A DNA stretch of 64,000 nt from Bolinopsis microptera (GCF_026151205.1 NC_087081.1:12792340-12856339), one strand, 5' to 3'; counted from the stretch's first letter, positions 33,024 to 44,032 are shown. The notes: generated from the letters alone by a model not told the origin. Made by a program: numbers and translations.

Positions 33024-34741
33024 TTCCCCGTCAATCGCAATCTAAATCATCTGGGGAGCAGAAGGAGGTAAATGCAGTAAACTGGGAGCACATCTTGGTG
33101 GCTGGGAGTTGCAGAGGAGTGGAAGCCTACCTTTTTGTTGACAGCGGGTCGGCTGTGAGTATTGTGTCCACGGGTTTTGTGAGAGAACTGGGTGTAGAGA
33201 GCGGGATCCGACCGTGTGACATGACATTGAAGTCATTTTCTCAAGACAAGATACAAATCAGGGGAGAGTTAGAGCTACAGGTGGTAGTTGCTGGCAATAG
33301 ATTTGTACACACCTTCGTGGTAACTGATCTGTTAGACACAGAATTCCTGATTGGAGATGATTTCTTGAGGTCAAATAGGGTAACTCTGGACTACAGCAAG
33401 TGCAGACTGGTGCTGACTAATGGAGATAGTGTACCATTCACGGAGAAGCCGGAGAATGTGAAGCAGCAGATAAAAGTTAGATGTAGCAAGGTCACAATTA
33501 TTCCTCCTAACACGGTGCAGTACATCAGGGGAAAGTTACAGGCGAAAGGAGTGAATTTTAAAGGTGTGATTAAGCCACAGTACAAGCAAGGTATTGGGGA
33601 CACGGGCATTTCATTCGCTCATGCAGTTGTGCACTCTGATAAAAGATTGGTCCCGATAAAGTGTGTTAACTCTACTGATGAGCCAATAACAATCCGCAAG
33701 AACAAGATCGTCGCACTATTGAAACCTGTAGGCGGTAAGAAATTTATACACGGCGTGCAGAGGATCAGAAGTCACGATATCGGTGTTAGAGGGACTGCGA
33801 TTGATAGACAGGCTCAGGAGAACAGGGGTCAGGCAGAAAAGTTCAGTGGTGAGAGATGGACTCAGAATGAGTTGTTTGAGAGTCACGGGCTGAACATGAT
33901 AAAGGCGACAATGTCTAATGCTGAGGAGGACAGACGAAGCAGAGTTCCATTCAGAAGAAGTTTTGCGGAAGCATCGTGCCAGACAGAGGTCATTCTAGAT
34001 GAGAGATCGGGCGGAGAAGAGTTTACCAGGTCTGTGGGTGTCAATACCATTCCGAGTCACAACGCTTCAGCCGTTAGTGAATCCTCTAGTAATGTTACAT
34101 ATGATCACAACGCATCTTCCGTTAGTGAATCCTCTAGTAATGTTACACGTGATCACAACGCTTCAGCCGTTAGTGAATCCTCTAGTAATGTTACACATGA
34201 TCACAACGCATCTTCCGTTAGTGAATCCTCTAGTAATGTTACACGTGATCACAACGCTTCAGCCGTTAGTGAATCCTCTAGTAATGTTACACGTGATCAC
34301 AACGCATCTTCCGTTAGTGAATCCTCTAGTAATGTTACACGTGATCACAACGCTTCAGCCGTTAGTGAATCCTCTAGTAATATTACAGGTGATCACAACG
34401 CTTATTCCGTTAGTGAATCCTCTGAGAATAGTTTTAGTGTGATGAGTAACGCAGATAATGTCATGTGCGGTATGGGAGAGAACAGCAGAGTGTGTAGTAG
34501 TGGGAGCGAGATAGTAATCGGTGATGGAGCACATGGCTGGAAGAATAGTTTGAGTCCTGTCATACTGGGGGAGAGCAACAGTACACTAGCTTACTCACCT
34601 GATGAACAGAGTACCCCTGTAGCCAGTGGAGTACGTTCTCTAAGAAATAGAGCTCAGTTAAAGAGGCCGGATTACTATAGACCGGTGTCGAAGATTAGTG
34701 TTGTTTTGAAAGGGGTGAAGGACTGTTTACTTGGTTTTTAG
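33023..34741 (+). CDS. Retropepsin-like protease with long repeat-bearing tail
   Basis: The open frame 33020-34741 is in -1 phase to the gag-nucleocapsid frame with a few bases of overlap, the usual arrangement for gag-pro frameshifting; it has no good ATG. 'AYLFVDSGSAVSIVS' holds the catalytic DSG, and 'FLIGDDFLRSNRVTLDY' is the second half of the aspartyl protease fold. The domain spans about residues 20-150. The remaining ~400 residues have no RT similarity. About 34058-34430 is a run of eight 16-residue repeats (HNASxVSESSSNVTxD) with two N-x-S/T sequons per unit. Confidence 0.78.
   Translation: MPRQSQSKSSGEQKEVNAVNWEHILVAGSCRGVEAYLFVDSGSAVSIVSTGFVRELGVESGIRPCDMTLKSFSQDKIQIRGELELQVVVAGNRFVHTFVVTDLLDTEFLIGDDFLRSNRVTLDYSKCRLVLTNGDSVPFTEKPENVKQQIKVRCSKVTIIPPNTVQYIRGKLQAKGVNFKGVIKPQYKQGIGDTGISFAHAVVHSDKRLVPIKCVNSTDEPITIRKNKIVALLKPVGGKKFIHGVQRIRSHDIGVRGTAIDRQAQENRGQAEKFSGERWTQNELFESHGLNMIKATMSNAEEDRRSRVPFRRSFAEASCQTEVILDERSGGEEFTRSVGVNTIPSHNASAVSESSSNVTYDHNASSVSESSSNVTRDHNASAVSESSSNVTHDHNASSVSESSSNVTRDHNASAVSESSSNVTRDHNASSVSESSSNVTRDHNASAVSESSSNITGDHNAYSVSESSENSFSVMSNADNVMCGMGENSRVCSSGSEIVIGDGAHGWKNSLSPVILGESNSTLAYSPDEQSTPVASGVRSLRNRAQLKRPDYYRPVSKISVVLKGVKDCLLGF
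34058..34430 (+). repeat. 48-bp coding tandem repeat, about 8 units
   Basis: Units alternate 'aacgcttcagcc' and 'aacgcatcttcc' versions, giving a 96-bp higher-order period. All are in frame with the protease ORF. Confidence 0.88.
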
Positions 34742-35942
34742 AGGATTGCTGGTCAAGGGATGCCAGTTAACCTGTTGCTCGGGCAGATACGACGATTGTT
34801 GTCATGTTTTGCAGACTACCTGGTACCTGTGGAAGGTGGTCATCGTTGCATTTCTTATCTCCCGCCGTGCTTAGGGTAGGCCTGGTGTCCTTGATATCAG
34901 TTGATATTGTTAGTGATGTCTGGTTTTTATTTTGAAGGGCTTGCTACCCTGGAGAGTGGAGAGTTTGCTAGAGGTGGAGTAGTTGATTGAACCGTGGAGA
35001 AGAGTAGAGCGTGAGTCACCTTGAGTTCCGGTAGAGCATCGCTCCTGATGCCTAGGTTTGCCTTTAGATGACTGGATTTATCATGTGCCGATAAGGTTTA
35101 ATCTAGATGATTTGACTTCATATCTATAAATATGACGGTCTGCAGTGACTTATGTGAAGTTCGTAACTAGGTGTACGGAGATAATTGTATACGTTATGTT
35201 CGTAACTAGGTGTACGGAGATAATTGTGTAAGTTATGTTCGTAACTAGGTGTACGGAGATAATTGTGTAAGTTATGTTCGTAACTAGGTGTACGGAGATA
35301 ATGGTGTAAGTTATGTTCGTAACTAGGTGTACGGAGATAATTGTGTAAGTTATGTTCGTAACTAGGTGTACGGAGATAATTGTGTAAGTGTAGGTTCGTG
35401 CCTAGATGTACGGTACCTGGATTAGGAGTATGGATGTGGAGGACGTGTTCAACAACGGGTGGTGTGGACAGAGACGGTGGATGGTAGACGGTGCTACGAC
35501 TTCGACAGAACAGCAGAAGAAGTAAGGGAAGTAGGATGGACAGTTTAGGAGAAGGACAGTTAGTAGGGTAGCAAGTTTTGTAAATATTTTGAAGTAGTTG
35601 AAGTTTGTAACGTGAAGTGTATCACGTTAGTTTTTATAATTTATTTGTATTGTGTCACGTGAGATTTCACGTGTAGTTTTAATTATTCAGATTTGGTACG
35701 TGATGGTACACGTATTTTTTAAATTTTATATTTTTGTAGCACGTGTAAATTTTTTAAAGGGTATTTTTTTCGCGTGAGTTGCATCACGGGGATTTTGTTG
35801 GTATCTTTATTTTTAGGGTGTTGTTTAAGAGGGAGTTTTAGGATTTTTTTAAGGATTTAGTAGGTAGGGGGGATTTAGTCGAATTTGTCAATACCTCCTG
35901 GAGATATTGACGAAATCGATTAAATTTTCCCGGGGGATATAG
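34742..35942. other. Non-coding 3' part of the LTR element
   Basis: No open frame of note. It holds a 39-bp tandem repeat at 35159-35393 and many CACGTG/CACGTA-type motifs (35620-35800), and ends in the candidate polypurine tract. This is where RT and integrase would be expected in a complete element. Confidence 0.7.
35159..35393 (+). repeat. 39-bp tandem repeat, six units
   Basis: Six units of 'gttcgtaactaggtgtacgg' plus 'agataattgtgtaagttat', nearly identical, non-coding. Confidence 0.92.
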
Positions 35943-36551
35943 TGTAATATGTAGGCTGGTTGCAGCAGTTTTAGAGTAGTTTTAGCAGTTGTGTAGATTG
36001 TAATTTAGTGATTAATATGACCGTTAGTAATGAGTGTAGATTTAGGTAGTTAAGTGACCACGTGGTATCACGTGGCGCGTGTCGATAACGCATTTCTGGA
36101 CACGTTAGGATTAGTTCTGGAAAAGCTCTTTAGGTGACGTGTTTAATCAAAGTGTTAACCGCTGATCTAGAACGCCAAACGTGGCCCGTCTTGCCACAGT
36201 TTAAGTTGTGATTGTTGATAATATCTTAATATTCATCATTCGAACGTTATTACTCGATTCAACTGTTTCCTTTGTTCAACTCTAGCTTAGGACCGAATTG
36301 TAGCATTTGAACCGTTTGATTCACAGCACCGCACTTAGTTGCATGTATGTAGTAGTCATATCAGAGTAATTGGCAATAAAAGTTATCGTGATTGTCGTAT
36401 TAACGTAGAGTTCAATACTTAGTTATTGTGAGTTATTGCAGTTGTCAGTCGCTACAACGACTGAGAGTATAGTGTGTAGTGAGAGACTTGTGAGCAGGCA
36501 CTGTATACCATTGGTACGCCTCGGGAGGACTGGTCTGGTTGCCCACCTTAT
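35943..36551 (+). repeat. 3' LTR (its last nine bases displaced to 40953-40961)
   Basis: Matches the 5' LTR up to 'cccaccttat', then is interrupted by the inverted-repeat element. Removing 36552-40952 and one TAT copy restores 'ccttattttaca' exactly as in the 5' LTR. Confidence 0.88.
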
Positions 36552-37933
36552 TAATCAAGTATCTGGCTGGAAAGCCGCACAATGTTTTGAGTATAGAAGG
36601 TTTGTGATTTTATTTGGGTCTATTGGGGTCTGTAGATCAAAAAAAATTTGGGTAGACAAAAAGTTATGTGTCTTTAAAGTCTGTGGCCACGCCCTTTTGA
36701 CGACCGTGGGAAAATTTAAACTTTAATTATTATAAATTCGTAATCATACCATTGCAGCAAGTGGGGTATCGAAACCAATGTCTTTTGACCCAAGGAATCG
36801 AATGGTGATGTCTATTCGGCTCTTAGACCACGCCCAGCTCCGATAACCACGCCCATATTGAAAATTGATCACTAAAATTCCCGGAAACAAATACCGCTTT
36901 TGTAGGACAAGTGAGGTGTTGAATCCAATGTTTTTTGACCCAAGGAATCAAATGGTGATGTCTATTTGAATCTCAGACCACGCCCAGACAAGATAGCCAC
37001 GCCCATATTGATAATTGAGCACCAAAACTCCCGAAAAAATGTTGTTGGACAAGTGGGTTGTCAAAACCTATGTTGTTTGACTCAAGAAATCGATTGGTGA
37101 TGTCTGTTTAACTCTCAGATCTCCTACAGATAAGATAGCCACGCCCTTATTGATATTTGAGCAACAAATTTCCTAAAAAATTACATAATTTCTTGAATTA
37201 CACCTTTTTGCACAAAAAGTTCGATTGGGGATATCGAATTTACTTTAAAATGATGCCCAGGCACGATAGAATCGACCAAATAACCTAAATCCCCGGAATA
37301 ACATATATCCCCGGAATTATATTGATAAAATAGCCACGTCCTTAACTTATTGATATTAATTACTAATTTATTTTAGATTTAACCGTAGAACGAATTCGTG
37401 TTTCCCTGATGATTTAACAGAACGTTTCGCAATTTGAAATTGCCGTAAAAACATCTTAAGAAAGGTAGAAATAACGATGAGTATTCAGGAGAACCGAACT
37501 GGACTGTACACATTGCTGAAATAAATTATCGATATCTCTGTAGCTGTTATCTCATCCCTTCTTCGGCCGCAAAACCAGTAATGGGGCGTCTACTGGTTGG
37601 GTTGGTATTGTTTAGCACAAAAAGACATTATTCAGCTGATTGAAAAAAAGACTATTTACATGACAAGAGGACGATGCCATGGATTGGCCACTTTTCCTGG
37701 TATTACAACTATCATGATGACTGATGAGTAGTCCGGCAAAAGCCAGCAAAAAAACCGGTAAATAATCGATCAGGTACGAGCTTACACTCGTGGACCGTGG
37801 TAGAGGAGATTGATCTTGTCCAATAATTTCTGAATATCAGCACAGATATGTTCATATTTGAGTATTACACACACAGGATAGTAAACTCCAATATCAAGGA
37901 AGAGAAAGCATGCTGTGACAACCACATAGCCTG

Positions 37934-38298
37934 CAAGGTTGTTAAATACGTATTAGGAGGGAATACGTATTGGAATACGAATACGTATTAATCCTCGAAA
38001 ATTGACGTATTACGAAAATTTCGATAAGCTAACATTAATTTCGCAAAAAATGTTAGCTTATCGGATTATCCATGAAATTTTATTACAAATTTAAGTTATC
38101 ATGTATAACTGCACTCCTTTAATGCATGATCGATGATGAGGGTGGCAAATCAGCGTATTACGGCGTATTATGGCGTATTCGTGGACGTATTTAACAATCC
38201 ATAGAAATTACCGTATTACGGCGTATTACGACGTATTCTTTATTAGAACCGAATACGTCGTATTCTTTCACGAAAATTTGACGTATTTAACAACCTTG
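37934..38298. mobile_element. hAT-like miniature element, 365 bp
   Basis: Perfect 18-bp terminal inverted repeats CAAGGTTGTTAAATACGT, flanked by the 8-bp direct repeat ATAGCCTG (37926-37933 and 38299-38306). An 8-bp duplication is the hAT signature. The interior is built from 'cgtattacggcgtatta' repeats. Confidence 0.85.
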
Positions 38299-38346
38299 AT
38301 AGCCTGGGTAGTCTTAAAATGATGCGATCTTGATCAAATTGTATTA

Positions 38347-38778
38347 GGGGCCATCTACTTAGGACGTCCAGCAAATAGGGAGGGGGTGGTTTTGGAATTT
38401 CGGACAAATCCGGACAGGGGAGGGGGGTGGTTTCTGAAAATCTGGACGTCCGGAAATTTTGGCAGAATTAACGAAAAAGTCTCATTAATTTCAACTCTTT
38501 GACAATGAATTTGAGTTGGTTTTATTTGTACTCTTAAAAGTAGCTGGAAAACCGGACGTCCGGACAGGGCACCCGGACAGGGCACAGTGGTCCGCGAAGG
38601 GGGGGGGGGGGGGGGGGGGGGGGGCTGGCTATAATAGACCCCTTCTAGGTCATTTTGTTGCCTCAGGTCCAGGAGATGTTTCCTGTAGTATTTTCACCCA
38701 AAATACGTTTAATGGCACTTAGAAGGGAGGGGGTCTGAAAATCTGCGATTATGGCGGACGTCCTAAGTAGATGGCCCC
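38347..38778. mobile_element. Harbinger-like miniature element, 432 bp
   Basis: Terminal inverted repeats GGGGCCATCTACTTAGGACG, flanked by TTA on both sides (38344-38346 and 38779-38781). It contains repeated GGACGTCC palindromes and a G run at about 38599-38624. Open frames across it are repeat shadows. Confidence 0.85.
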
Positions 38779-38819
38779 TTAGACTTCTGTAACCATGCAC
38801 TACTGAAAGGCGGGAACTG

Positions 38820-39550
38820 TTCTGGTATATAAGTTTCAAGAAAGCGTTTGATAACGTACAGTTTACACTGCACTGTAGGTAAGTATGTAATGTTCAAGGT
38901 ATTGGTAGCCTATAGGCTACATCCCCTTAAACTTTAAAGATCGTTGAGCCCCCACTGGTCAGGTATGAGAAGACAATAATCGAAGTCCTATCTCCAGAAT
39001 TGTTGGGGTGAAAGCAGGCTTGCTACAGGGTGATAATTTACCACGTGACTTGCAATTATAGTCCTTGTCTACTGTATGAAAAAAGCCATAGGTGATGACG
39101 AGGAGTGACTTTGGCCAATAAACTAGAATAAACTAGAAACAGCAGAAGAGTGGGGCCCAAGATCATCACCGACGTGGACTTTGCAGAAGGCATTGCTTTG
39201 AAATCTACGGACATCGTCAACTGTGCTTTTAAGTTCTTGCTCCGAGTAGAATTCTCTCACTCTCAGCCAGTAAAGGGGATATCTTCACGGTAGAAGTTGG
39301 GTGTCGTGGGTTCTACCACTTATCACTACCACGAATATTCAACTTCCTTAACATCAACCGGGATAAGAAGAGGAGGGCACTGAATACATACCATTGCAGC
39401 AGTGTCCCTCAAAGCATCTTAACTATTAGGTTTATTCGCTACAACAAGACCTGGATTGACAACTGGCAACTGGCTGAAAGACCTGGCCCAGTGTAATCCT
39501 GATGAACAGCTGACCGTTGGGCTCATAAAACGTCGTTTAAAGCTACATCT
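38820..39550 (+). pseudogene. Degenerate LINE-type reverse transcriptase remnant
   Basis: Scattered across frames are 'WYISFKKAFDNV' (motif A, about 38833-38868), 'VGVKAGLLQGDN' (motif B, about 39005-39035) and 'GPKIITDVDFAEGIALKS' (motif C, about 39153-39206, with the catalytic DD changed to EG). Stops and frameshifts occur throughout. It is a different lineage from LINEs A-D. Confidence 0.7.
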
Positions 39551-40966
39551 GGGGTCGTAAGTCTCAGACATCAGAAGTCAGATAGTGTGGATGATTCTGC
39601 GTCTGAAAAGACTAGAGAATTGAGGTTATTATAGTTGGTTTGATCTACCGGGCATCTCGAGGGAAACAAAAAGTGTACGGTGTAGAAAAGAAACACGTAA
39701 TAGAGAGGTTCACATGATTGCAATTCCCAATCCCTTAATCCCTGATATCTGTAGCCCCTCGAATAACCTGTCAAGCGTCTTATGTATACTATTAGGATGT
39801 AGGGCCTTATATCGTACGCATTGTGTCATATTATGAAGTTATGATGGAATACATACAGCTCTACTATATTATTTACTCCAATTATCTATGTTACTGAGTG
39901 AAAACAAACTCTAAAGAAGAATGACGACTCCGATACACGACAAGGATATATATAATGGTGAGAGATAATTGGAGTTATTCGGACCTAGATCCAACTTCGC
40001 AACACTTGTCGTTGCAGAACAGAGGGGAAATTAAGCATTAATTTTGTTCGAAAGCGGAAGGATCAAAATACACCAACTTTTGCCTTTGTTTGGCAGTTTT
40101 CAGAACAGTTTTTTGACATATCAATAGTCATTAACAGGCCCTTTCTCGTAAAAATATTTTTGAATTTAGTTCTTGCTTAGTTTTCGTGGATTTAATTATA
40201 ATTCCTGGGATATGTGAAGTTATTTGGTCGATTCTATCGTGCCTGGGCATGATTTTAAAGTAAATTCGATATCCCCAATCGAACTTTTTGTGCAAAAAAG
40301 GTGTAATTCAAGAAATTACGTAATTTTTTGGGAAATTTGTTGCTCAAATATCAATAAGGGCGTGGCTATCTTATCTGTATGAGTTCTGAGAGTTAAATAG
40401 ACATCACCAATCGATTTCTTGAGTCAAACAACATAGGTTTTGACAACCCACTTGTCCAACAACATCTTTTCGGGATTTTTGGTGCTCAATTATCAATATG
40501 GGCGTGGCTATCTTGTCTGGGCGTGGTCTGAGATTCAAATAGACATCGCAATTTGATTCCTTGGGTCAAAAAACATTGGATTCAACACCTCACTTGTCCT
40601 ACAAAAACGGTATTTGTTTCCGGGAATTTTAGTGATCAATTTTCAATATGGGCGTGGTTATCGGATATGGGCGTGGTCTAAGAGTCGAATAGACATCACC
40701 ATTCGATTCCTTGGGTCAAAAAACATTGGTTTCGATACCCCACTTGCTGCAATGGTATGATTACGAATTTATAATAATTAAAGTTTAAATTTTCCCACGG
40801 TCGTCAAAAGGGCGTGGCCACAGACTTTAAAGACACATAACTTTTTGTCTACCCAAATTTTTTTTGATCTACAGACCCCAATAGACCCAAATAACATCAC
40901 AAACTTTCTATACTCAAAACATTGTGCGGCTTTCCAGCCAGATACAGGATTATATTTTACACTACA

Positions 40967-41062
40967 GTTGTCGACCAGCTACTCAATAAAAGGACAGCAG
41001 AGCCTGACAAAGTTCATGTAATCAGGAACTTTAGAGTTGTTAGCTCAGAGAAGGAGCCTTGA
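40967..41062 (+). pseudogene. LINE ORF1 remnant, 3' end after the LTR insertion
   Basis: Reads VVDQLLNKRTAEPDKVHV then 'IRNFRVVSSEKEP' and a stop, the usual C-terminus of this ORF1 type. Joined to 'ATRHI' at 31055 the frame is restored exactly, which shows the whole 31056-40966 block is an insertion. Confidence 0.85.
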
Positions 41063-41356
41063 GAGTTATATATTTTCTATAAATACAGTATTATATGTTT
41101 TTATTCATTGATTAATTAGTTTTTTGCTAGGGCCCAATGTTAATGCGGGTGTAGTATTTCTTACTGCACACTACCGTGTTTTGGTTACCCCTCTTTCAAT
41201 AAATAATTTGGGTTTCGATATACTGGGATACCAGATACTAGATATTCGGGCTATATTTGTTTTCTCCTTTTATATCTGAGTTTATTTAGAAGCATTCAAT
41301 TATGTATAATTATGTATTGTTTGAAAAGATTTAGATAAAAGTTACATTTGCATTTT
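41063..41356. other. AT-rich spacer between ORF1 remnant and LINE D
   Basis: No ORF2 follows the LINE ORF1 remnant here; the sequence is AT-rich until the poly-T (minus-strand poly-A) end of LINE D. Confidence 0.5.
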
Positions 41357-42965
41357 TTTTTTTTTATTGAAATCTTTCAAATCAGTCAATTACATACAAG
41401 TTTACACAATGAATTAGTTAAATATAATATTGTCCTCTAAGCATGGATTGTCAAAGTTGAAATTGTCTCGGACAAAATGTATGTAACCAAAGGACCTGAG
41501 GGTCACCAAAACACAGATATTGAGTGCAAATGCAGCTCCTGCACAAGCATGGGCCCTTATAAAATTGTAATAAGTTACTTTAAACAAAATCACACACCCA
41601 TTCAATCAATTCATAAAATATTGTGCTGTGAGATGAAATTGAGAAATATGTGAATGCAGACAGCAAGAATAGATAATCTTGAATAAACTATTTTACGGAT
41701 TTGTTTCTATTGAATAGTCAAGTTCAGAGTCCGAATCCACCGGGATAATTTTCCCCCACATGTAAGTGGAAAGTTTACTTTTAAAATCAGTGATACTCTC
41801 TATCTCACGGATATCTAGAGGAATGTGATTCCACTTAGTGTGGGTCCTATAGAAGAAATTCTTGGCAAAAGCGTTGGAGCTTGCTCGAGGTGAGATAGAG
41901 CTTACAAAACATAGAGAGTCCATGTGACTATTTCTGAGCCTTGAGTGGCCTTGAAATGGTTGCAAATATGAGGGTAAAGTGACAGGTATATGTTGCTTCA
42001 CAATTTTAAAGAAGAAGATGAGATCCAAGAAGTCAAAGCGGTCTTCAATCGGCATAATCTTCAGCTGTCTGCATTTTTGAATGTATGTGGATGGTGGATA
42101 ACTCATATACTCCTCGTGAAGAATCCACTTAATAGCACGCTTTTGGAGGCCCTCCAGCTTGCTTATCTGGGATTTTGTGACTGGTCTCCATATAACCGAG
42201 CAATGCTCAAATAGGCTCCTCACTAAAGTGAGATACAGTACTCTACGACGATTTACGTCTTGGACAAAATAACAATTTCTTCTCGCCATGCCTAATTTTT
42301 GGTTTGCCTTAGAAAGGACTTTGGAGCACTGATCTTTCCAATCGAGATTTGATGTCACAATTACACCCAGATCCTTTTCATGATCAACATAGTCAAGTGT
42401 GATTCTTCCCATGGAGTATACAAAGTTAAAGAGTGGTAGGACACTAAGGAGGGAAACTGTTTCGGATATCCTTCCTGCGACGGTGAGGACCTTACATTTG
42501 TCGGGATGAAATCTCATTTTATTAGAAAGTGACCAGTCATGGAGATAATCAATGTCCTTCTGCAGTCGCAGGATATCAGACTCCGAAACAATCTTACGCC
42601 AAATTTTAGTATCATCGGCATACAGTGACAGTTGTGTGCCTGGTGAAATCCCCACTGATATATCATCAATGAACATAATGAACAGCAATGGTCCCAGAAT
42701 TGACCCTTGAGGTACACCAGACTGGGCGTTTCTCATAGAAGAAAACTTGCCACTTATCAAGACCTGTTGTTGCCTGTCTCTTAGATAATCAGTGATGAAT
42801 TTCAGTAGCCTCCCATCAATACCAAATTTGCTCTTTAGCTTAAATAATATAAGATCATGGTTAACCGAGTCAAATGCTTTGGCAAAATCAAAGTAGACTA
42901 CATCTGTTCTCATATTTTCATTCAGTGAGAGCGCTAGGCTGTCGCACAGTCCTACAAAAATTAAT
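41357..42965 (-). mobile_element. LINE D, 5'-truncated non-LTR retrotransposon with poly-A tail
   Basis: Minus-strand 3' end 'caataaaaaaaaaaaatgc' (41353-41370), an AATAAA run into poly-A. The 5' end is truncated around 42965, where similarity to RT sequence begins. The tail type differs from the short tandem-repeat tails of LINEs A-C, so it belongs to another clade. Confidence 0.8.
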
Positions 42966-43015
42966 ACGACGTTTTGATATTCAAAATTGGTTCTGTTGCG
43001 ATAGTGTAAACGCAA
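41693..43015 (-). CDS. LINE D reverse transcriptase fragment
   Basis: An open frame of 440 codons, of which the first ~17 lie upstream of the element. Motifs: 'VVYFDFAKAFDSVNHDL' (A), 'NAQSGVPQGSILGPLLFIMF' (B) and 'LSLYADDTKIW' (C, catalytic YADD), followed by a thumb and a C-terminal 'FFYRTHTKWNHIPLDIREI' region. The finger domain start and the endonuclease are missing. No internal stops, so the insertion is fairly recent, but the protein is truncated. Confidence 0.88.
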   Translation of the reverse strand: MRLHYRNRTNFEYQNVVLIFVGLCDSLALSLNENMRTDVVYFDFAKAFDSVNHDLILFKLKSKFGIDGRLLKFITDYLRDRQQQVLISGKFSSMRNAQSGVPQGSILGPLLFIMFIDDISVGISPGTQLSLYADDTKIWRKIVSESDILRLQKDIDYLHDWSLSNKMRFHPDKCKVLTVAGRISETVSLLSVLPLFNFVYSMGRITLDYVDHEKDLGVIVTSNLDWKDQCSKVLSKANQKLGMARRNCYFVQDVNRRRVLYLTLVRSLFEHCSVIWRPVTKSQISKLEGLQKRAIKWILHEEYMSYPPSTYIQKCRQLKIMPIEDRFDFLDLIFFFKIVKQHIPVTLPSYLQPFQGHSRLRNSHMDSLCFVSSISPRASSNAFAKNFFYRTHTKWNHIPLDIREIESITDFKSKLSTYMWGKIIPVDSDSELDYSIETNP

Positions 43016-44032
43016 AAGCTAGCGCCATCCAGCTCTTGTTATCGCCATTTAGCGCTAATGGCTAACTCGCACAGATTATCCGTCTAATACACGCATGTCA
43101 CATATAATATGACCAAAACCGTCGAAGCCGGCTTTTCCCACCTTAAAACGCATTGCAGCTTAATCTGTAATGCTCAGATGGGGCAGACTAAATTTGTCGT
43201 TCTTTAGGTTAATGGAATTGAAAATGGTCTCGAAAAGTCGAAAAATTTGCGACTAAAATTATGGTAACAACAAGAATTTGTGTGAACCAAATTTATTATA
43301 TTGGCGCGCGCGTACGTGAAGCATGCCGTTAACTGTAATTTTAGCGCCATATGATAAAGGATTTACTCATTCGGAGTTGACGCCATGTCGTGCACAGCAA
43401 ACAGGTAGCAGCTGGGTGGCTAAGCAGTTGCTGTAAAATGTAATGCCACATGCAGCCTGCAGGGTGGCGGGTGCCACGGGTTGTAGAGGAAGTAAATACT
43501 GTTTGGGATCTTACTATGAACAGCTGATTGGATATATTACACAGTGCTGTGATTTTGTTGGTAAGATTGGAATGTGGGACACTGTGATGCTACATACATG
43601 CTACATGAATAGGTGTCCTTCTAGTCGTTGGAGTGGCCTGCATCACACACATCTCTTGAACGACGTAGAAAACGACTGCCGGACCATGAATGAAGATCAC
43701 CATATGTCCCACCCATGACCCAGCTGGCAGACAAGGAGAAACTTGTCAATTTCATGATTTTTATTATTTTCTTTCACCTCTGTATTCCACTTTGCACGAT
43801 TATCTTTTATTAATTTAATTCAGAGCTTCTTACAGCTTTACAGGGACAAATTAACCAGTTACAGCGCACAAGGTCTCCTAATTCACACAGCAAAGTAATG
43901 TTTATCAGTTATAGCGATGTTACTTGGTAAATAAATTAGCATCTCAGCACTAGAGCTGTCCTAACTTTCTAATTAACTTGAGGGACACATATAAAATGAA
44001 GGGGGTCCAGCTAATCAAGCTAACTACTGAAT
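43016..44032. other. Intergenic region upstream of the nucleoredoxin-like gene
   Basis: A 91-codon plus-strand frame at 43443-43718 is cysteine-rich but not recognised, and I do not call it. TATAAA at 43990-43995, 38 bp before the ATG at 44033, is a plausible TATA box, which would imply a very short leader. Confidence 0.5.

Larger units (their letters stand above)
36552..40952. mobile_element. 4.4-kb inverted-repeat (foldback-like) element inside the 3' LTR
   Basis: The ends are inverted copies (TAATC..GTATCTGGCTGG) and are flanked by TAT at 36549-36551 and 40953-40955. The arms of about 770 bp (36552-37320 and 40185-40952) are made of three or four ~130-bp sub-repeats rich in CCACGCCC. The interior holds an hAT-like miniature element, a Harbinger-like one and a degenerate RT. 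No transposase was recognised, so it is non-autonomous. Excision in silico restores the LTR exactly, which fixes the borders. Confidence 0.85.
31056..40961 (+). mobile_element. LTR retrotransposon, gag-protease only, with a later nested insertion
   Basis: Two near-identical LTRs (31056-31670 and 35943-36551 plus 40953-40961) begin TGTAA and end TTACA. They differ at about two positions in 610, so the element is recent. The flanks TATAG (31051-31055) and TACAG (40963-40967) are a possible imperfect target duplication. The interior encodes gag with zinc knuckles and a retropepsin, but no reverse transcriptase, RNase H or integrase, so it must depend on another element. A purine-rich 'cccgggggata' before the 3' LTR is a candidate polypurine tract. 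Confidence 0.85.

Noticed and set aside
33999-34442. 147-codon frame with LQPLVNPLVMLH repeats
   Set aside because: Out-of-frame shadow of the 48-bp repeat inside the protease ORF.
43443-43718. Cysteine-rich 91-codon frame as a secreted peptide
   Set aside because: No signal peptide, no recognised cysteine framework, and no supporting splice or promoter context.
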